This document shows, piece by piece, positions 53,468 to 62,462 of a DNA stretch of 64,000 nt; within the stretch, counting starts at the first letter, position 1, and the number at the start of each line of letters is the position of its first letter. A program made the translations under genes and the position numbers. The stretch covers positions 2,356,001 through 2,420,000 of the forward strand of contig NZ_BKZW01000001.1 in the NCBI RefSeq assembly GCF_008974265.1, read 5' to 3'. Below the pieces are notes generated by a model, which saw nothing but the letters and a program-made list of their open reading frames with translations, was not told the DNA's origin and ran no database searches. The DNA is from Dictyobacter vulcani (GTDB lineage: Bacteria > Chloroflexota > Ktedonobacteria > Ktedonobacterales > Ktedonobacteraceae).

Positions 53468-53544
53468 TCTCCCCAATATGTTGGTGGACGCGCTATAATA
53501 GATGGAAATATTGATGACAAGCCTCGGAGCAGAGGGATACATTT

Positions 53545-55521
53545 ATGCCACACAAACAAAAACAAGATGATCCGCATAACAATGGTATGCAGCCATTGAA
53601 ACACATTCTTCAAGATGATCCATCTCTGGCCATGCAATCTGACGATGAGATGTTAGACAAGTATGATCAGCAACCTACCGCTTTGGCCCCCAGTTTAGAG
53701 CATGGCGAGAAGTACCACATTGCCGGAAAGCGTGATGTTGAGCTCTATATCCGGACATACAATACGTTGCTGCGTAGCTCTGGTGAGATTAGTCTGAAGG
53801 CCCTGGTGCAAGCACATTATAATATTGATTCGAGCTTGCATCCTGATGCTCGTAAAGCTTATCCTGATATGTCGGCCTTCATTTATAGTGTCCTGCGCTT
53901 GCCGGATATCATTAACCAATGTGAGTTGGTTTTATTGGGACAATCCGAGGAAGTTTTTCTGCAGCGTGGCTTCCATGTCAATAAATGGGAAGCGGTGACG
54001 GCCTCGGCGCGCCGACGCAAGTGGTTTTATAATGGTAAGAAGACCCTGGCAGCCTATGTGGCCAGCGTCAGTGATACTGATGATATTGTTCCTGTTCTGG
54101 TGGCATTCCAGATTGAGTGGAATAAGATGTATTATCTGTTGAATGCCGATCCTACAACCATGCAGTTGCTGGAGACACGTGTTGATCCTAGCTCACCTGT
54201 CTTTTCTGAGATCAGTAAGGTCTTGCGTCAACGTTTACATATTGAGGCCGATGACTGGCAGCGCCTGCAGGTGATCTGGGGTGAGAAGCTATGGGAGAAG
54301 CTACATCAGATTGGGGCGCAGCGCAAAAGTTTTAATTTGCGTATGCTGGGTGGTTCGCATGTGGGATACGTCAAGGCGACGCGCCAGTGGTGGGCTCCGG
54401 TCAGAAGTTTGTTAGATACTCTGGGTTTACCTGATCGACCGGTCTACTTTGTTTCCAGTAATACCCATAGTCTGATCAATCTACTCTCGGGTTTTTCGTT
54501 ACGCCATGAAAAAGCCCTGACCGACTTTGCCCGTAGCGGCATGGATCCCTATCTGGCTGAAGAATGTCAGAAGATTCAGGAAGGTACTGTGCCTGGCAAC
54601 TGGCAAAATTTCCTGTACTTTGCGACTCGTGAATGGGCGCATACTCCGGAAGGTAAAGAGGCAACACGCTCACGTTTGCAGGAGTCGCAGGATCGTGGCA
54701 TCTGGCATCTGGGTGCTCGCCATGGCCTGGAGATTGATGCTCAGGTCTTTGAGCTCTCCAAGTTGTTGCCCACTGAGATTGATCCTCGTTGCCGTATGTC
54801 CAATATGGAGACTCTGGCTAAGAGCGATGCCGTCATCCTCAATATTGACTATCCCCTGGGCATGGCGGCCTATCGCATGATGCGCGAGATTATGGAGAAC
54901 CTCTCGCAGATTTGTGGCATTTATGTTTTGGGTAAGGCCGCCACGCTCAATGGCAGCATCGGTGATGTGATGGTCTCAAATGTGGTGATGGATGAGCATA
55001 GTCAGAATACCTATTGGTTTGATAATACCTTCCGTGTCAGCGAGGTGCAGCCTTACTTGATTTATGGTTCGGTGCTGGACAATCAGAAGGCGGTTTCGGC
55101 TAAAGGTACCTATTTGCAGAATCGCCAATATCTGGACTTCTATTATCACTCAAATTATACCGTGGTTGAGATGGAAGGTGGCCCTTACCTGAATGCGATT
55201 TATGAAGATCAATACCTGACGCGTTATCCGGCCGGTGAGAATATCAATCTGCTCAGCCTGCCGTATGATTTTGGTATCCTGCATTATGCGTCGGATACTC
55301 CATATACGCGTGGAAAAAACCTGGGGGCGGGCAGTCTGTCTTACTTTGGCATGGACTCTACCTACGCCAGTAGTGTCGCCATTTTACGTAGAATCTTCGC
55401 TAATGAGATCGCTACAATCCAGCGCCGCCTGACCCATCCACTCAGCGAGAGCGTTGCGCCTGTTCCTGATGAAGGCATCGCTATGGCGGAGACGCGCTCC
55501 AAAAAGACTAAAACCGTGTAA
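53545..55521 (+). CDS. DUF6909-like protein with nucleoside-phosphorylase-like C-terminal half
   Basis: 658 residues. The N-terminal half is helical. The C-terminal half (about 400-620) has features of the nucleoside phosphorylase fold: ILNIDYPLGMAAYRMM, YVLGKAATLNGSIGDVMVS and VVEMEGGPY, the last like the EMEAA purine-binding motif. I take it as the family named DUF6909. Reaction unknown. The N-terminus (1-55) and C-terminus (EETRSKKTK-like) are polar and likely disordered. A TATAAT lies at 53494-53499, without a clear -35. Confidence 0.7.
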   Translation: MPHKQKQDDPHNNGMQPLKHILQDDPSLAMQSDDEMLDKYDQQPTALAPSLEHGEKYHIAGKRDVELYIRTYNTLLRSSGEISLKALVQAHYNIDSSLHPDARKAYPDMSAFIYSVLRLPDIINQCELVLLGQSEEVFLQRGFHVNKWEAVTASARRRKWFYNGKKTLAAYVASVSDTDDIVPVLVAFQIEWNKMYYLLNADPTTMQLLETRVDPSSPVFSEISKVLRQRLHIEADDWQRLQVIWGEKLWEKLHQIGAQRKSFNLRMLGGSHVGYVKATRQWWAPVRSLLDTLGLPDRPVYFVSSNTHSLINLLSGFSLRHEKALTDFARSGMDPYLAEECQKIQEGTVPGNWQNFLYFATREWAHTPEGKEATRSRLQESQDRGIWHLGARHGLEIDAQVFELSKLLPTEIDPRCRMSNMETLAKSDAVILNIDYPLGMAAYRMMREIMENLSQICGIYVLGKAATLNGSIGDVMVSNVVMDEHSQNTYWFDNTFRVSEVQPYLIYGSVLDNQKAVSAKGTYLQNRQYLDFYYHSNYTVVEMEGGPYLNAIYEDQYLTRYPAGENINLLSLPYDFGILHYASDTPYTRGKNLGAGSLSYFGMDSTYASSVAILRRIFANEIATIQRRLTHPLSESVAPVPDEGIAMAETRSKKTKTV

Positions 55522-55531
55522 ATGCTAGCTG

Positions 55532-55572
55532 GCGTCCTTGTATGGATCTATACAAGGACGCTATTTTTTTTT
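55532..55572 (+). terminator. Terminator of the DUF6909-like gene
   Basis: 11-bp perfect stem GCGTCCTTGTA / TACAAGGACGC with 8-base loop and nine T. Confidence 0.93.
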
Positions 55573-55632
55573 GTGCACACAATTTGTATGCTATGAAAAA
55601 GCATGCCATGAAGTGATGCAGGGAGAGCACTA

Positions 55633-56235
55633 ATGATTCGTGTACTGTTGTTTGATGTCGATGGCGTGCTGGCCAATGGTGAGGCGTTCTCCAGCCATTT
55701 AGAACGTGATTATGGTATTTCTCCGCAGATGACCGCGTCTTTCTTTCAAGAAAAATTTATGGCCTGCCTGACTGGCTCAGCTGACCTGAAAACGGAACTT
55801 GCTGCTTATCTTGTAGCATGGGGCTGGAGCAAATCCGTAGAGGCTTTCCTGGACTATTGGTTCACCTGTGAACATATCATTGATCAACCACTGGTAGAAT
55901 ATGTTCAGCAGCTACGCCAGCAGGGTGTACGCTGTTATATAGCCACGCAGCAGGAGAAATATCGCACCGCTTACATCCTTGAGCAGATGGGCTTTGCCCA
56001 AGCCTTCGATGGTATGTTTTCCTCCGCGCAGCTTGGAGTACTCAAGAACGACCAGACTTTCTTTACGCAGATCTTGCAGACTTTAGACAATATCGCTGCT
56101 GAAGAAATACTCTTCTGGGATGATACAGCGCGCAATGTCACTGTTGCCAGACAAACCGGTATGCATGCAGAGCTTTATACCGATTTTCCGCATTTCCAGC
56201 AGACAATACTCCACTACGACCTCGCTACGCATTGA
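55633..56235 (+). CDS. HAD-superfamily hydrolase
   Basis: 200 residues. Motif I FDVDGVLA has the nucleophile Asp8 and acid Asp10; motif II is in CYIATQQEK; motif III Lys is in LGVLKNDQTFF; motif IV is FWDDTARN. A small helical cap lies after motif I. Probably a phosphatase of subfamily I acting on a small phosphorylated metabolite in the cytoplasm. GGGAGAG precedes the ATG. Confidence 0.9.
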   Translation: MIRVLLFDVDGVLANGEAFSSHLERDYGISPQMTASFFQEKFMACLTGSADLKTELAAYLVAWGWSKSVEAFLDYWFTCEHIIDQPLVEYVQQLRQQGVRCYIATQQEKYRTAYILEQMGFAQAFDGMFSSAQLGVLKNDQTFFTQILQTLDNIAAEEILFWDDTARNVTVARQTGMHAELYTDFPHFQQTILHYDLATH

Positions 56236-56282
56236 TTATTTCATGCAATAGAACCGCATGAAATAATCAATAAAATCGTCCA

Positions 56283-56410
56283 TGTAGGTTCGACCCTTTG
56301 GGTCGATTTGTACCCTCATGAGATCTTTGCTTGACCACGAGCAAGCTGCGACGTGTTAGGCGAGGCGTTATGGTGGGGGTAGGAAATCGACCCAAAGGGT
56401 CGAACCTACC
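56283..56410. mobile_element. MITE-like element, copy 3
   Basis: 128 bp with ends TGTAGGTTCGACCCTTTGGG and the complement ending GGTCGAACCTACC. It contains TTTGCTTGACCACGAGCAAG, matched in reverse in copy 2. It sits between the convergent HAD and DRE-TIM genes. Confidence 0.82.
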
Positions 56411-56420
56411 GAAAAATATA

Positions 56421-57716
56421 TCAAGCCAGGTCGATGATAGGTGCAATCTCTTCCCACTCAACGCTGGTCTGACGCCCTGTATCAAATTCGTGGAGGAGCC
56501 AGGCATAGGCCTTTTGCAATTGGACATCGTCTTTGGGCAACTCGCGACCTGTATGCTGGCGTACCAGGAAAATGAGACCGGCCAGACCGCTTTCCTTGGT
56601 GAGGGAGACCTCAAGTGGTCTGTCAAGTAGCTCAGGTACGTTGAATGGAGCATACATCCACCAGAATTTGTTGAGTCCGTCGGCATGAACGCCGGCTCTG
56701 GTGCGATGCGCATCACGGCCATAGAGGGGATATTTCGGTGGAATTGGCTCATTCATCTCGTCATAAAGACTTACAAGCTCATTCAGGGCCGGAAAGTGTG
56801 GCTGTTTGTCCTGATAATAACCCATGCCAATCAGGTGCATTAAGATAGCTTCGAGTGGCGCATTGCCAGTTCTCTCGCCTTTGCCAAGTGAGGTACCATT
56901 AATGACGCTACAGCCAGCCCGAATCGCTGCCAGACAATTTGCTACGACGAGCCAGGTATCGTTGTGCGGATGGAATTCGAGATCGCTGGATTGCAGACCC
57001 AGCTTGTGCAGTTCCTGAAAGATGCGTGGGATACTGCGTGGCAACGCTACATCCTCGAATGGCAGGCCGAGTCCCATGGTATCGCAAACCCGAAATTTCG
57101 GGCGCAGCTCAGGTCCATAGGACGCGCTAATCTCCTGTACATTCTGAATAAAAGGGCGTAAAAAATCCATTGAGGCACGTGTGGCATCTTCCAGATGAAG
57201 TCGAGGGCGAATGCCCGCATCCAAAGCCATTTTTACTGCATCCAGGTATGTTTGCGCAGCCTGGTTTCTGCCACCAGGTTTGAACTTATGGAATGTATGA
57301 TAGTCCGAAGCCGAAGCCAGCATTCCTGTCTCACGCACCCCCAGACTCTGAATGAGCACGACATCTTTGGCGGTTGCTCGTATCCATGTTGTTGGCTCGA
57401 TGGGAGCACCACTATGGTAGCGCTCAAGTGCACCTTCAAGCGCAGCTCGGTCAGATGCACGATAGACAAAAAACTCTGCCTGTCTGATTGCCCTTGAGGT
57501 GGCAGTGAAGCGGCAGAGGATATCATAGATCTTCAAGCTCTGCTCGGTTGACAGTGGGAGCCCGCCCTGCTGGCCATCGCGATGGGTTGTCTCAGTGGTC
57601 CAGGCATCCTCAGGCAACGTCGCAGGTCGCTCTGCCCAATCATAAACGGGAAATCCATCACGTGGGAAACTCGTCAGAAAATATTCAGGCTCTACTGGCT
57701 CAGGAATGGTATGCAT
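56421..57716 (-). CDS. DRE-TIM metallolyase (isopropylmalate/homocitrate synthase-like)
   Basis: 431 residues, TIM barrel of the HMGL/pyruvate carboxyltransferase group, which condense an acyl-CoA with a 2-oxo acid or cleave the product. The metal/substrate signature reads HRDGQQGG at 45-52 (LRDGEQ in isopropylmalate synthase), HPHND at about 247 provides the divalent-metal histidines, and GTSLGKGERTGNAPLEAIL the second signature. There is no C-terminal leucine regulatory domain. Specificity cannot be assigned. The ATG at 57716 follows AAAGGAG; longer upstream reading has no such signal. Confidence 0.8.
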   Translation of the reverse strand: MHTIPEPVEPEYFLTSFPRDGFPVYDWAERPATLPEDAWTTETTHRDGQQGGLPLSTEQSLKIYDILCRFTATSRAIRQAEFFVYRASDRAALEGALERYHSGAPIEPTTWIRATAKDVVLIQSLGVRETGMLASASDYHTFHKFKPGGRNQAAQTYLDAVKMALDAGIRPRLHLEDATRASMDFLRPFIQNVQEISASYGPELRPKFRVCDTMGLGLPFEDVALPRSIPRIFQELHKLGLQSSDLEFHPHNDTWLVVANCLAAIRAGCSVINGTSLGKGERTGNAPLEAILMHLIGMGYYQDKQPHFPALNELVSLYDEMNEPIPPKYPLYGRDAHRTRAGVHADGLNKFWWMYAPFNVPELLDRPLEVSLTKESGLAGLIFLVRQHTGRELPKDDVQLQKAYAWLLHEFDTGRQTSVEWEEIAPIIDLA

Positions 57717-57924
57717 CTTCTCTCTCCTTTGATAAGCAAGTTGCAGGATAAACCGTCTTCTATTTCTTTCTTGTCTATTATGTTGTACGCGATAGCTCGA
57801 CAAAAGTCAACTATCTTTGATGAAACTTGATTATACTCGATTTATATTGATTCCCGGGCCAAAAATCACAAAAGGATCCATAATTGTGTGTATTTGCGTA
57901 CTATGGGCTTGAGTTTGCTGTGTT

Positions 57925-59199
57925 TTAGCGCCAGATCAAGGTATCTTCATTGCCAGGAATGCGCTCGCTCTCCGCCGGGGATGCCTGACGCCAGGCGCAG
58001 CGCACTTCCTGTTGGACTATCAATTGCTGGATGCATTGATCATATTCCTGCTGGGTGAAGCGTCCAAAGCTGTTGAGTAACAGGTGCTGGCGCAGATCTG
58101 GCCAGCGGCGAATCCGTAGCGCTACTCCTTGCTGGGGGATTTCCCGACCGAGCTCTTGTAAATCTTCCTCGTGATGTTTTTGTTCCTGCTGAGCAAACCA
58201 TTCCTCGCTGAGGACACCCTGATAGCTTTGCTGATAGACACTGCGGCTGTAATGACAGAGGGCATCGTTCATAATCAACAGGCTTTCTGGCCGCCTGGTC
58301 GCATACACCAGCGTGTAGGGCAAGCTGGCGGTGCTGGCAGGACCATTTTGGAATGGTAATGTGATGGTCTGGGGTGACCAGAGGAAGTGTCGCCGCATTG
58401 AGGTGATAAAAAGTTTTAAGAAGCCTTTGCTGGCTTCTTCTCCTGTGCTGGGCAGACCTTTCCAGCGATCACTCCGCAGGAGGGCAGTCAGCAGCGCCGC
58501 CTGGTCCGTTTTTTTGCGCGCTTCCTGAAGCCGAAGCTCTATCTGTTTATGCGCAAGCAGAAAAATAAGCTCGGTTGGCACGGTGCGCTTATAGAGCGGT
58601 AGCAGATCATCATAGCTAAAGGTGATCGGACCAAGTGGATCCAGCAGAAAGATGGCCGGTGCCTGTTCCAGTTCTTTAAGCAAAACGGGTGCATGCTCAA
58701 GCCAGCTGCCTGGCAGAATGCCTCCCTCTTTGGGGATGAAGAGGGCCTGATCGCTGGTCTTCTGGTCTTTTCCTGTACGACGGCTGTTGCTGCCAGCGGC
58801 CAGAAGCAGGCCCTGTAACGCGATGGGACGGCTCTCCTGGGCCAGTATCTGAGCCAGGTTAGCAACGGGTTGGAGGGCAACTGGCACCGCGGCAGGCTCG
58901 TTTTTCTGCCGTTTCTTGCCCGAGGTTGCAGTCTTCTCATTTGAGATGGATGGAACTCGCAGGTTTCCAGGGGTATATCCTCCCAGAGCATCAATCCAAT
59001 AGCAGCGCCGGAAGATGCGCATATTACCGAGTGAGCGACAATAATTTGCTGTATACTCGGTTAATAGCCACTGACGCAGCAACGACAAAATGGCGCGATC
59101 GGTAAGGCGGCGTGTACTGCGTACGGCAGCTAGCTGGCCCTGCTCCATTGCACCTGTTAGCGTTTCATCGTATTCGTCTTTGTGTGTCCATAGTTCCAT
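57925..59199 (-). CDS. TcmP-like (three-Cys-motif partner) protein
   Basis: 424 residues. It resembles the three-Cys-motif partner protein family in two places: the N-terminal TEYTANYCRSLGN..RCYWIDALGGYTPG (compare the family's IDxFAGPG) and the C-terminal YTLVYATRRPESLLIMNDALCHY. The middle has an insert rich in Lys and Ala. The usual partner, a protein with a three-cysteine motif, is not in the window. The function of the family is unsettled; possibly nucleic-acid modification or defence. Confidence 0.55.
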   Translation of the reverse strand: MELWTHKDEYDETLTGAMEQGQLAAVRSTRRLTDRAILSLLRQWLLTEYTANYCRSLGNMRIFRRCYWIDALGGYTPGNLRVPSISNEKTATSGKKRQKNEPAAVPVALQPVANLAQILAQESRPIALQGLLLAAGSNSRRTGKDQKTSDQALFIPKEGGILPGSWLEHAPVLLKELEQAPAIFLLDPLGPITFSYDDLLPLYKRTVPTELIFLLAHKQIELRLQEARKKTDQAALLTALLRSDRWKGLPSTGEEASKGFLKLFITSMRRHFLWSPQTITLPFQNGPASTASLPYTLVYATRRPESLLIMNDALCHYSRSVYQQSYQGVLSEEWFAQQEQKHHEEDLQELGREIPQQGVALRIRRWPDLRQHLLLNSFGRFTQQEYDQCIQQLIVQQEVRCAWRQASPAESERIPGNEDTLIWR

Positions 59200-59403
59200 C
59201 TTGTGCGTATTTTATCACAAAGGCCTATGTTTTTTTCGTGTATCTCGCCCTCGGCTATTGTTGATGTTAAAATGGTTCCCTTGACAAGATTCCAGGACTG
59301 TGGTAAATTATCACTAACAAAATAAAAGTAACTATTAACAAGATAGTGATAAGATAAAGGTTGTCACCTTTGCAATGGGGCGCAGGCCCCGGGGAGAAAT
59401 AGA

Positions 59404-59559
59404 GTGGAAAATCAAGTTCTCGGTATTCATCACGTGACTGCAATCACGGATGAACCACAGCGAAACGTCGATTTTTATGCAGGAATTTTAGGGTTGCGCT
59501 TTGTAAAAAAGACGGTGAACACCAACCAAACAGTTTTGACGAAGCGTAATCCTCTGTAG
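59404..59559 (+). pseudogene. Truncated VOC/glyoxalase-type ring-cleaving dioxygenase (N-terminal fragment)
   Basis: GTG start after GGGGAGAAA. The fragment encodes GIHHVTAITDEPQRNVDFYAG and LGLRFVKKTVN, the start of an MhqO-like glyoxalase-fold dioxygenase, then diverges after about 59520 and stops at 59557-59559. The remaining gene is missing because an integrative element begins here. The His of GIHHVT is the first expected metal ligand. The rest should lie at the other end of the element, outside the window. Confidence 0.85.
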
Positions 59560-61540
59560 ATAATCCCTTTGACGCAAGGTACAATCTGTCGTTCCAGCTT
59601 AAATGTCCGTCCTTTACCATTCCTTTTGAATTTTCCCAATGCATGCTTATTCTTTCTCGCTTAAGCTTCAAATCGTGTGCTATGTGCTTAATTGTCTTCC
59701 ATGACCTTGTAGGAATTGCTTGCATAACCACAAAGCGGTCTGTTTCTGTTGCATAGAGTGCTTTTAGCGTTTCTATCTCTTCTTCTGTCCAGGCTATGCG
59801 TCCTCCTGTTTTATGCTCCCAATGCCTTTCTTCAGTTCCCCACTCCTTGTACGCCCACTCTACCTTAACAGTGTAGAAGTGAGGTGAAATCTGGTCAATT
59901 ACAACCCTGTCTATGACTAGTTGCATGAAACTTCGTTTAAATTCATATGTTTTTTTCTCCCATGATTCTTCCAGGTCTTCTAGCTCCTCTTCCAATGTTT
60001 TTTGCCCTACTAGGCCAATCGTATTGTTAATAGCTTTATATTCTTCCTCTGTTTCGGTTTTACGTGCCAAAACCTTGCACATGGTATTTTCTAATCTCTC
60101 GACAACAGCAGGGGTTTTAACTCGCGACATATTTTCCTCTAAGGTAACTAACTCCTCTTCAATCGCTTCCAAATCTCTTTTTAGCTTCTTCGCTTGATTT
60201 TCTAATTTTTGCCGCTGCTGTTTGTGCCTTTCTTTGAGGTCCAAGAGATTTGTTGCGCGGATATGTGCGAACATGCGCTTGACTATTGCCTCTTCAATTG
60301 GCTTCGCCTGGGCGCTAAGCAGATTAGAATCTCTGAGTCTTTTGCTGCATTCGTTTAGTTGATAATAGGCTACCGTTTGCCCTCGATATGACTTCCAAAC
60401 ATAATAAATAGAGACATCTTCGTGGCTGGATATAGGTTTAAGCAGGGGTTTTATATCTCCTTCATAACGCCTTTGTATGTATCTGACCTGCTTATTTCTT
60501 CCTGTTGGTGTACCATCAGGTCTAGTGTTCTGTAGATGATCGTACACGAGCCAGAAGCGTGCTTCATCGATGATAGGTTCATGGTTGTTCCAGATGATGT
60601 GTTCTTTGCCGTGCTTTTCGACCTGGAGTGCCCCTATGTTATTAATGTTACAGAGCATATGTATAAGCCCGGAGCGACTTATTAAAAATCCTTTACCAGA
60701 GGGGGCGGGTTTAAGCCGTGTCTTTATTTCAAAGTCTTTGTATACCCAGTCTTCAAAATCTGGATAGATATATGGACGCTTGGCCAGTTCTTCACAAAGA
60801 GCGGTTACTTCGAATCCTAATTCAATGAATCTGTCATATATCTCAATAGAGATTTTTGCATTTGGTGCGTATGGGACAAACTTACCGTATGTTGGACTGC
60901 CTTCTCTTTTGTCTACCAGATAATTAATGGGAATGGAACCGAAGCCAGCCCAATAGCCTTCTGCCCGTTTCTGCCGCCTTCTTCCATGCATTGTTCCCCG
61001 TACATGGTTCTCAATATAGGCAGCAGCCATCTGCACTTCCATCCTGAACATTTCCGCGTGTTGGGGATTGATGAAATTGTATGTCATGCGTTTGGAGCTG
61101 ATATGCACATAGCAACCGTGTTCCTTACATATTTTGATAAAGATGTTGCTATCGATTCTGTCCTCGTCTCGAAATAGGCGATCGACGAATTCTGCGATGA
61201 CAAGCTTGACTCTTCCTTCTTCTATCATGTCTAAGATTGCCTTCAAACCAGGGCGTCTATCGATAGGCCACGTGCCGGAAGAATTTTTAATTTCCCCATC
61301 TTCGCTGATTTGATTTTCTACGAACAGAATAGCTGTCCCTGTGCTTCCATCGTTCTTGTATCCCAGGACCTCTTGCGTGTATTTCAGCATATAGATAGTC
61401 TGTGCTTTATGGCTTTCAGGATTGTTTACGACTTGCTCTGCTGTACTTTGACGGGCGTATAGGCAGGCATCGTAGTTTAAACGTGGCTGTGGATTGTACA
61501 GTTCATCTGTCGTATAGTTGTGTTTCCGTTTGGTGACCAT
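59444..61540 (-). CDS. Large serine recombinase (integrase of an integrative element)
   Basis: 698 residues. The resolvase domain has catalytic Ser32 (YARQSTAEQ) and Arg-rich FVDRLFRDEDR; a recombinase domain and a long coiled coil (about 445-540) follow, then a Myb/SANT-like segment (WTEEEIETLKALY). It integrates and excises DNA by staggered cuts and rotation. The gene lies at the left end of the element. Its last 25 or so codons (59444 to about 59520) are antisense to the host VOC gene, so the present C-terminus is formed across the junction. No zinc ribbon is evident. Confidence 0.93.
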   Translation of the reverse strand: MVTKRKHNYTTDELYNPQPRLNYDACLYARQSTAEQVVNNPESHKAQTIYMLKYTQEVLGYKNDGSTGTAILFVENQISEDGEIKNSSGTWPIDRRPGLKAILDMIEEGRVKLVIAEFVDRLFRDEDRIDSNIFIKICKEHGCYVHISSKRMTYNFINPQHAEMFRMEVQMAAAYIENHVRGTMHGRRRQKRAEGYWAGFGSIPINYLVDKREGSPTYGKFVPYAPNAKISIEIYDRFIELGFEVTALCEELAKRPYIYPDFEDWVYKDFEIKTRLKPAPSGKGFLISRSGLIHMLCNINNIGALQVEKHGKEHIIWNNHEPIIDEARFWLVYDHLQNTRPDGTPTGRNKQVRYIQRRYEGDIKPLLKPISSHEDVSIYYVWKSYRGQTVAYYQLNECSKRLRDSNLLSAQAKPIEEAIVKRMFAHIRATNLLDLKERHKQQRQKLENQAKKLKRDLEAIEEELVTLEENMSRVKTPAVVERLENTMCKVLARKTETEEEYKAINNTIGLVGQKTLEEELEDLEESWEKKTYEFKRSFMQLVIDRVVIDQISPHFYTVKVEWAYKEWGTEERHWEHKTGGRIAWTEEEIETLKALYATETDRFVVMQAIPTRSWKTIKHIAHDLKLKRERISMHWENSKGMVKDGHLSWNDRLYLASKGLSTEDYASSKLFGWCSPSFLQSATLKFLHKNRRFAVVHP
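59515..59530. other. Probable attachment junction (attL) of the integrative element
   Basis: VOC-family similarity ends at KKTVN (about 59520), where relatives continue FDDPG-like and this sequence reads TNQTVL. The exact crossover dinucleotide cannot be fixed from one end. Confidence 0.6.
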
Positions 61541-61858
61541 GGTTTTAAATCCTTATGTGAACTTTGTTCGTTTACCTTTACTTATTAATGGCTAGCTAGC
61601 AAACCAGCACATTTTGTAGCGGTATCAACATCGCATCCTGCTAAATGCAAAGAGGCTTCCGTTCTCTTTTCTTTCTTCCATGCCAGTTAACTATTGTTTG
61701 CTCTCATATAATCAATATTACACATGTTGTAACAAATAATCAAGATCTAAAGCAAACTGAGTCATGTTTACACTGGTTTAAACTGGTTTATAAGCACGTG
61801 ATTGACTACCAACTAAGTAAGCGTTACAATGTCAAAAAATGTGAATGGGGGCCAGCTT
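61541..61858. other. Divergent control region between recombinase and HTH gene
   Basis: 318 bp, AT-rich, without genes. It contains short repeats such as AAACTGGTTTA near 61780 and likely holds both promoters and binding sites of the HTH protein. Confidence 0.5.
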
Positions 61859-62053
61859 ATGCAAGAAGAAGAACCCTTAACAGTGGAAGAGGTTGCAAAG
61901 CGGCTACGAGTAAGTATTGAAACGGTTCGCACCTGGATACGCTCGGGCGAGCTTAATGCCATAGATGTAGGGAAATATCTTATTTACCCTGCTGATCTCG
62001 AGGACTTCAAGCAACGGCGCAGTACAAGACGAAAAAAGCAAAAAGAAAGCTAA
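61859..62053 (+). CDS. Excisionase-type helix-turn-helix protein
   Basis: 64 residues. LTVEEVAKRLRVSIETVRTWIRSGELNAIDVGKYLIYPADLEDF is cut here into its two halves: the helix-turn-helix TVEEVAKRLRVSIETVRTW and the wing GKYLIYPADLEDF, typical of the MerR-like excisionase family. The C-terminus is very basic. Divergent from the serine recombinase, it is the likely recombination directionality factor or its regulator. The ATG at 61859 begins at the conserved domain; one ten codons earlier (61829) is also possible. Confidence 0.85.
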   Translation: MQEEEPLTVEEVAKRLRVSIETVRTWIRSGELNAIDVGKYLIYPADLEDFKQRRSTRRKKQKES

Positions 62054-62279
62054 CAACTCTTGTGATTCCTTTGTTCGGTGATATACACAAATTTTTGTGG
62101 AGAGAAAAATAGCAGCAGCAGCTTTCTCATTTTTTGCTTCTCTCGATAAAGAATCTTAATTTCTAGCTGCTGCTTCTTTATTACTCTTAATTACTATCTT
62201 TATTACTCTTACTCTTGTGCTCCCAAAAATGAGGCTTTCAGCCAGCTTCCAAAGAGCCCTGAACCCTGTTTTTGATAAC
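62054..62279. other. Intergenic with long hairpin
   Basis: AGCAGCAGCT near 62112-62121 and AGCTGCTGCT near 62165-62174 are inverted repeats about 45 bp apart. It may terminate the HTH gene. No gene was seen. Confidence 0.5.
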
Positions 62280-62462
62280 GGAACTATTGCCTTTTTTTGT
62301 GGAACCATTGCCGTTTTACCTCGGAAGTATTGCCGATCCTGGCCGGAACCATTGCCGCTTTATCTCGGAAGTATTGCCGTTTCTGGTCGGAACTGTTTCT
62401 GCTTTACCTCGGAAGTTTTGTTGGTCATAGGCAGTTTTTCCGGAACCGTTACTGCTCCATAC
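62280..62462. repeat. Iteron-like array of 22-bp repeats
   Basis: Degenerate units beginning GGAANNATTGCCG start at 62280, 62301, 62323, 62345, 62367, 62389, 62411 and 62442, six of the intervals being 21-22 bp. Because 22 is not a multiple of 3, the repeat is selected as DNA, not as protein. Two helical turns per unit suits a protein binding on one face, as replication initiators do on plasmid iterons. Confidence 0.85.

Noticed and set aside
52608..55521. A restriction-modification system
   Set aside because: The gene after the methyltransferase is nucleoside-phosphorylase-like and has no nuclease motif; no endonuclease was found nearby.
62280..62462. Possible CRISPR array (22-bp periodicity)
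   Set aside because: The units are contiguous and degenerate with no constant repeat/unique spacer pattern; an iteron-like array fits better.
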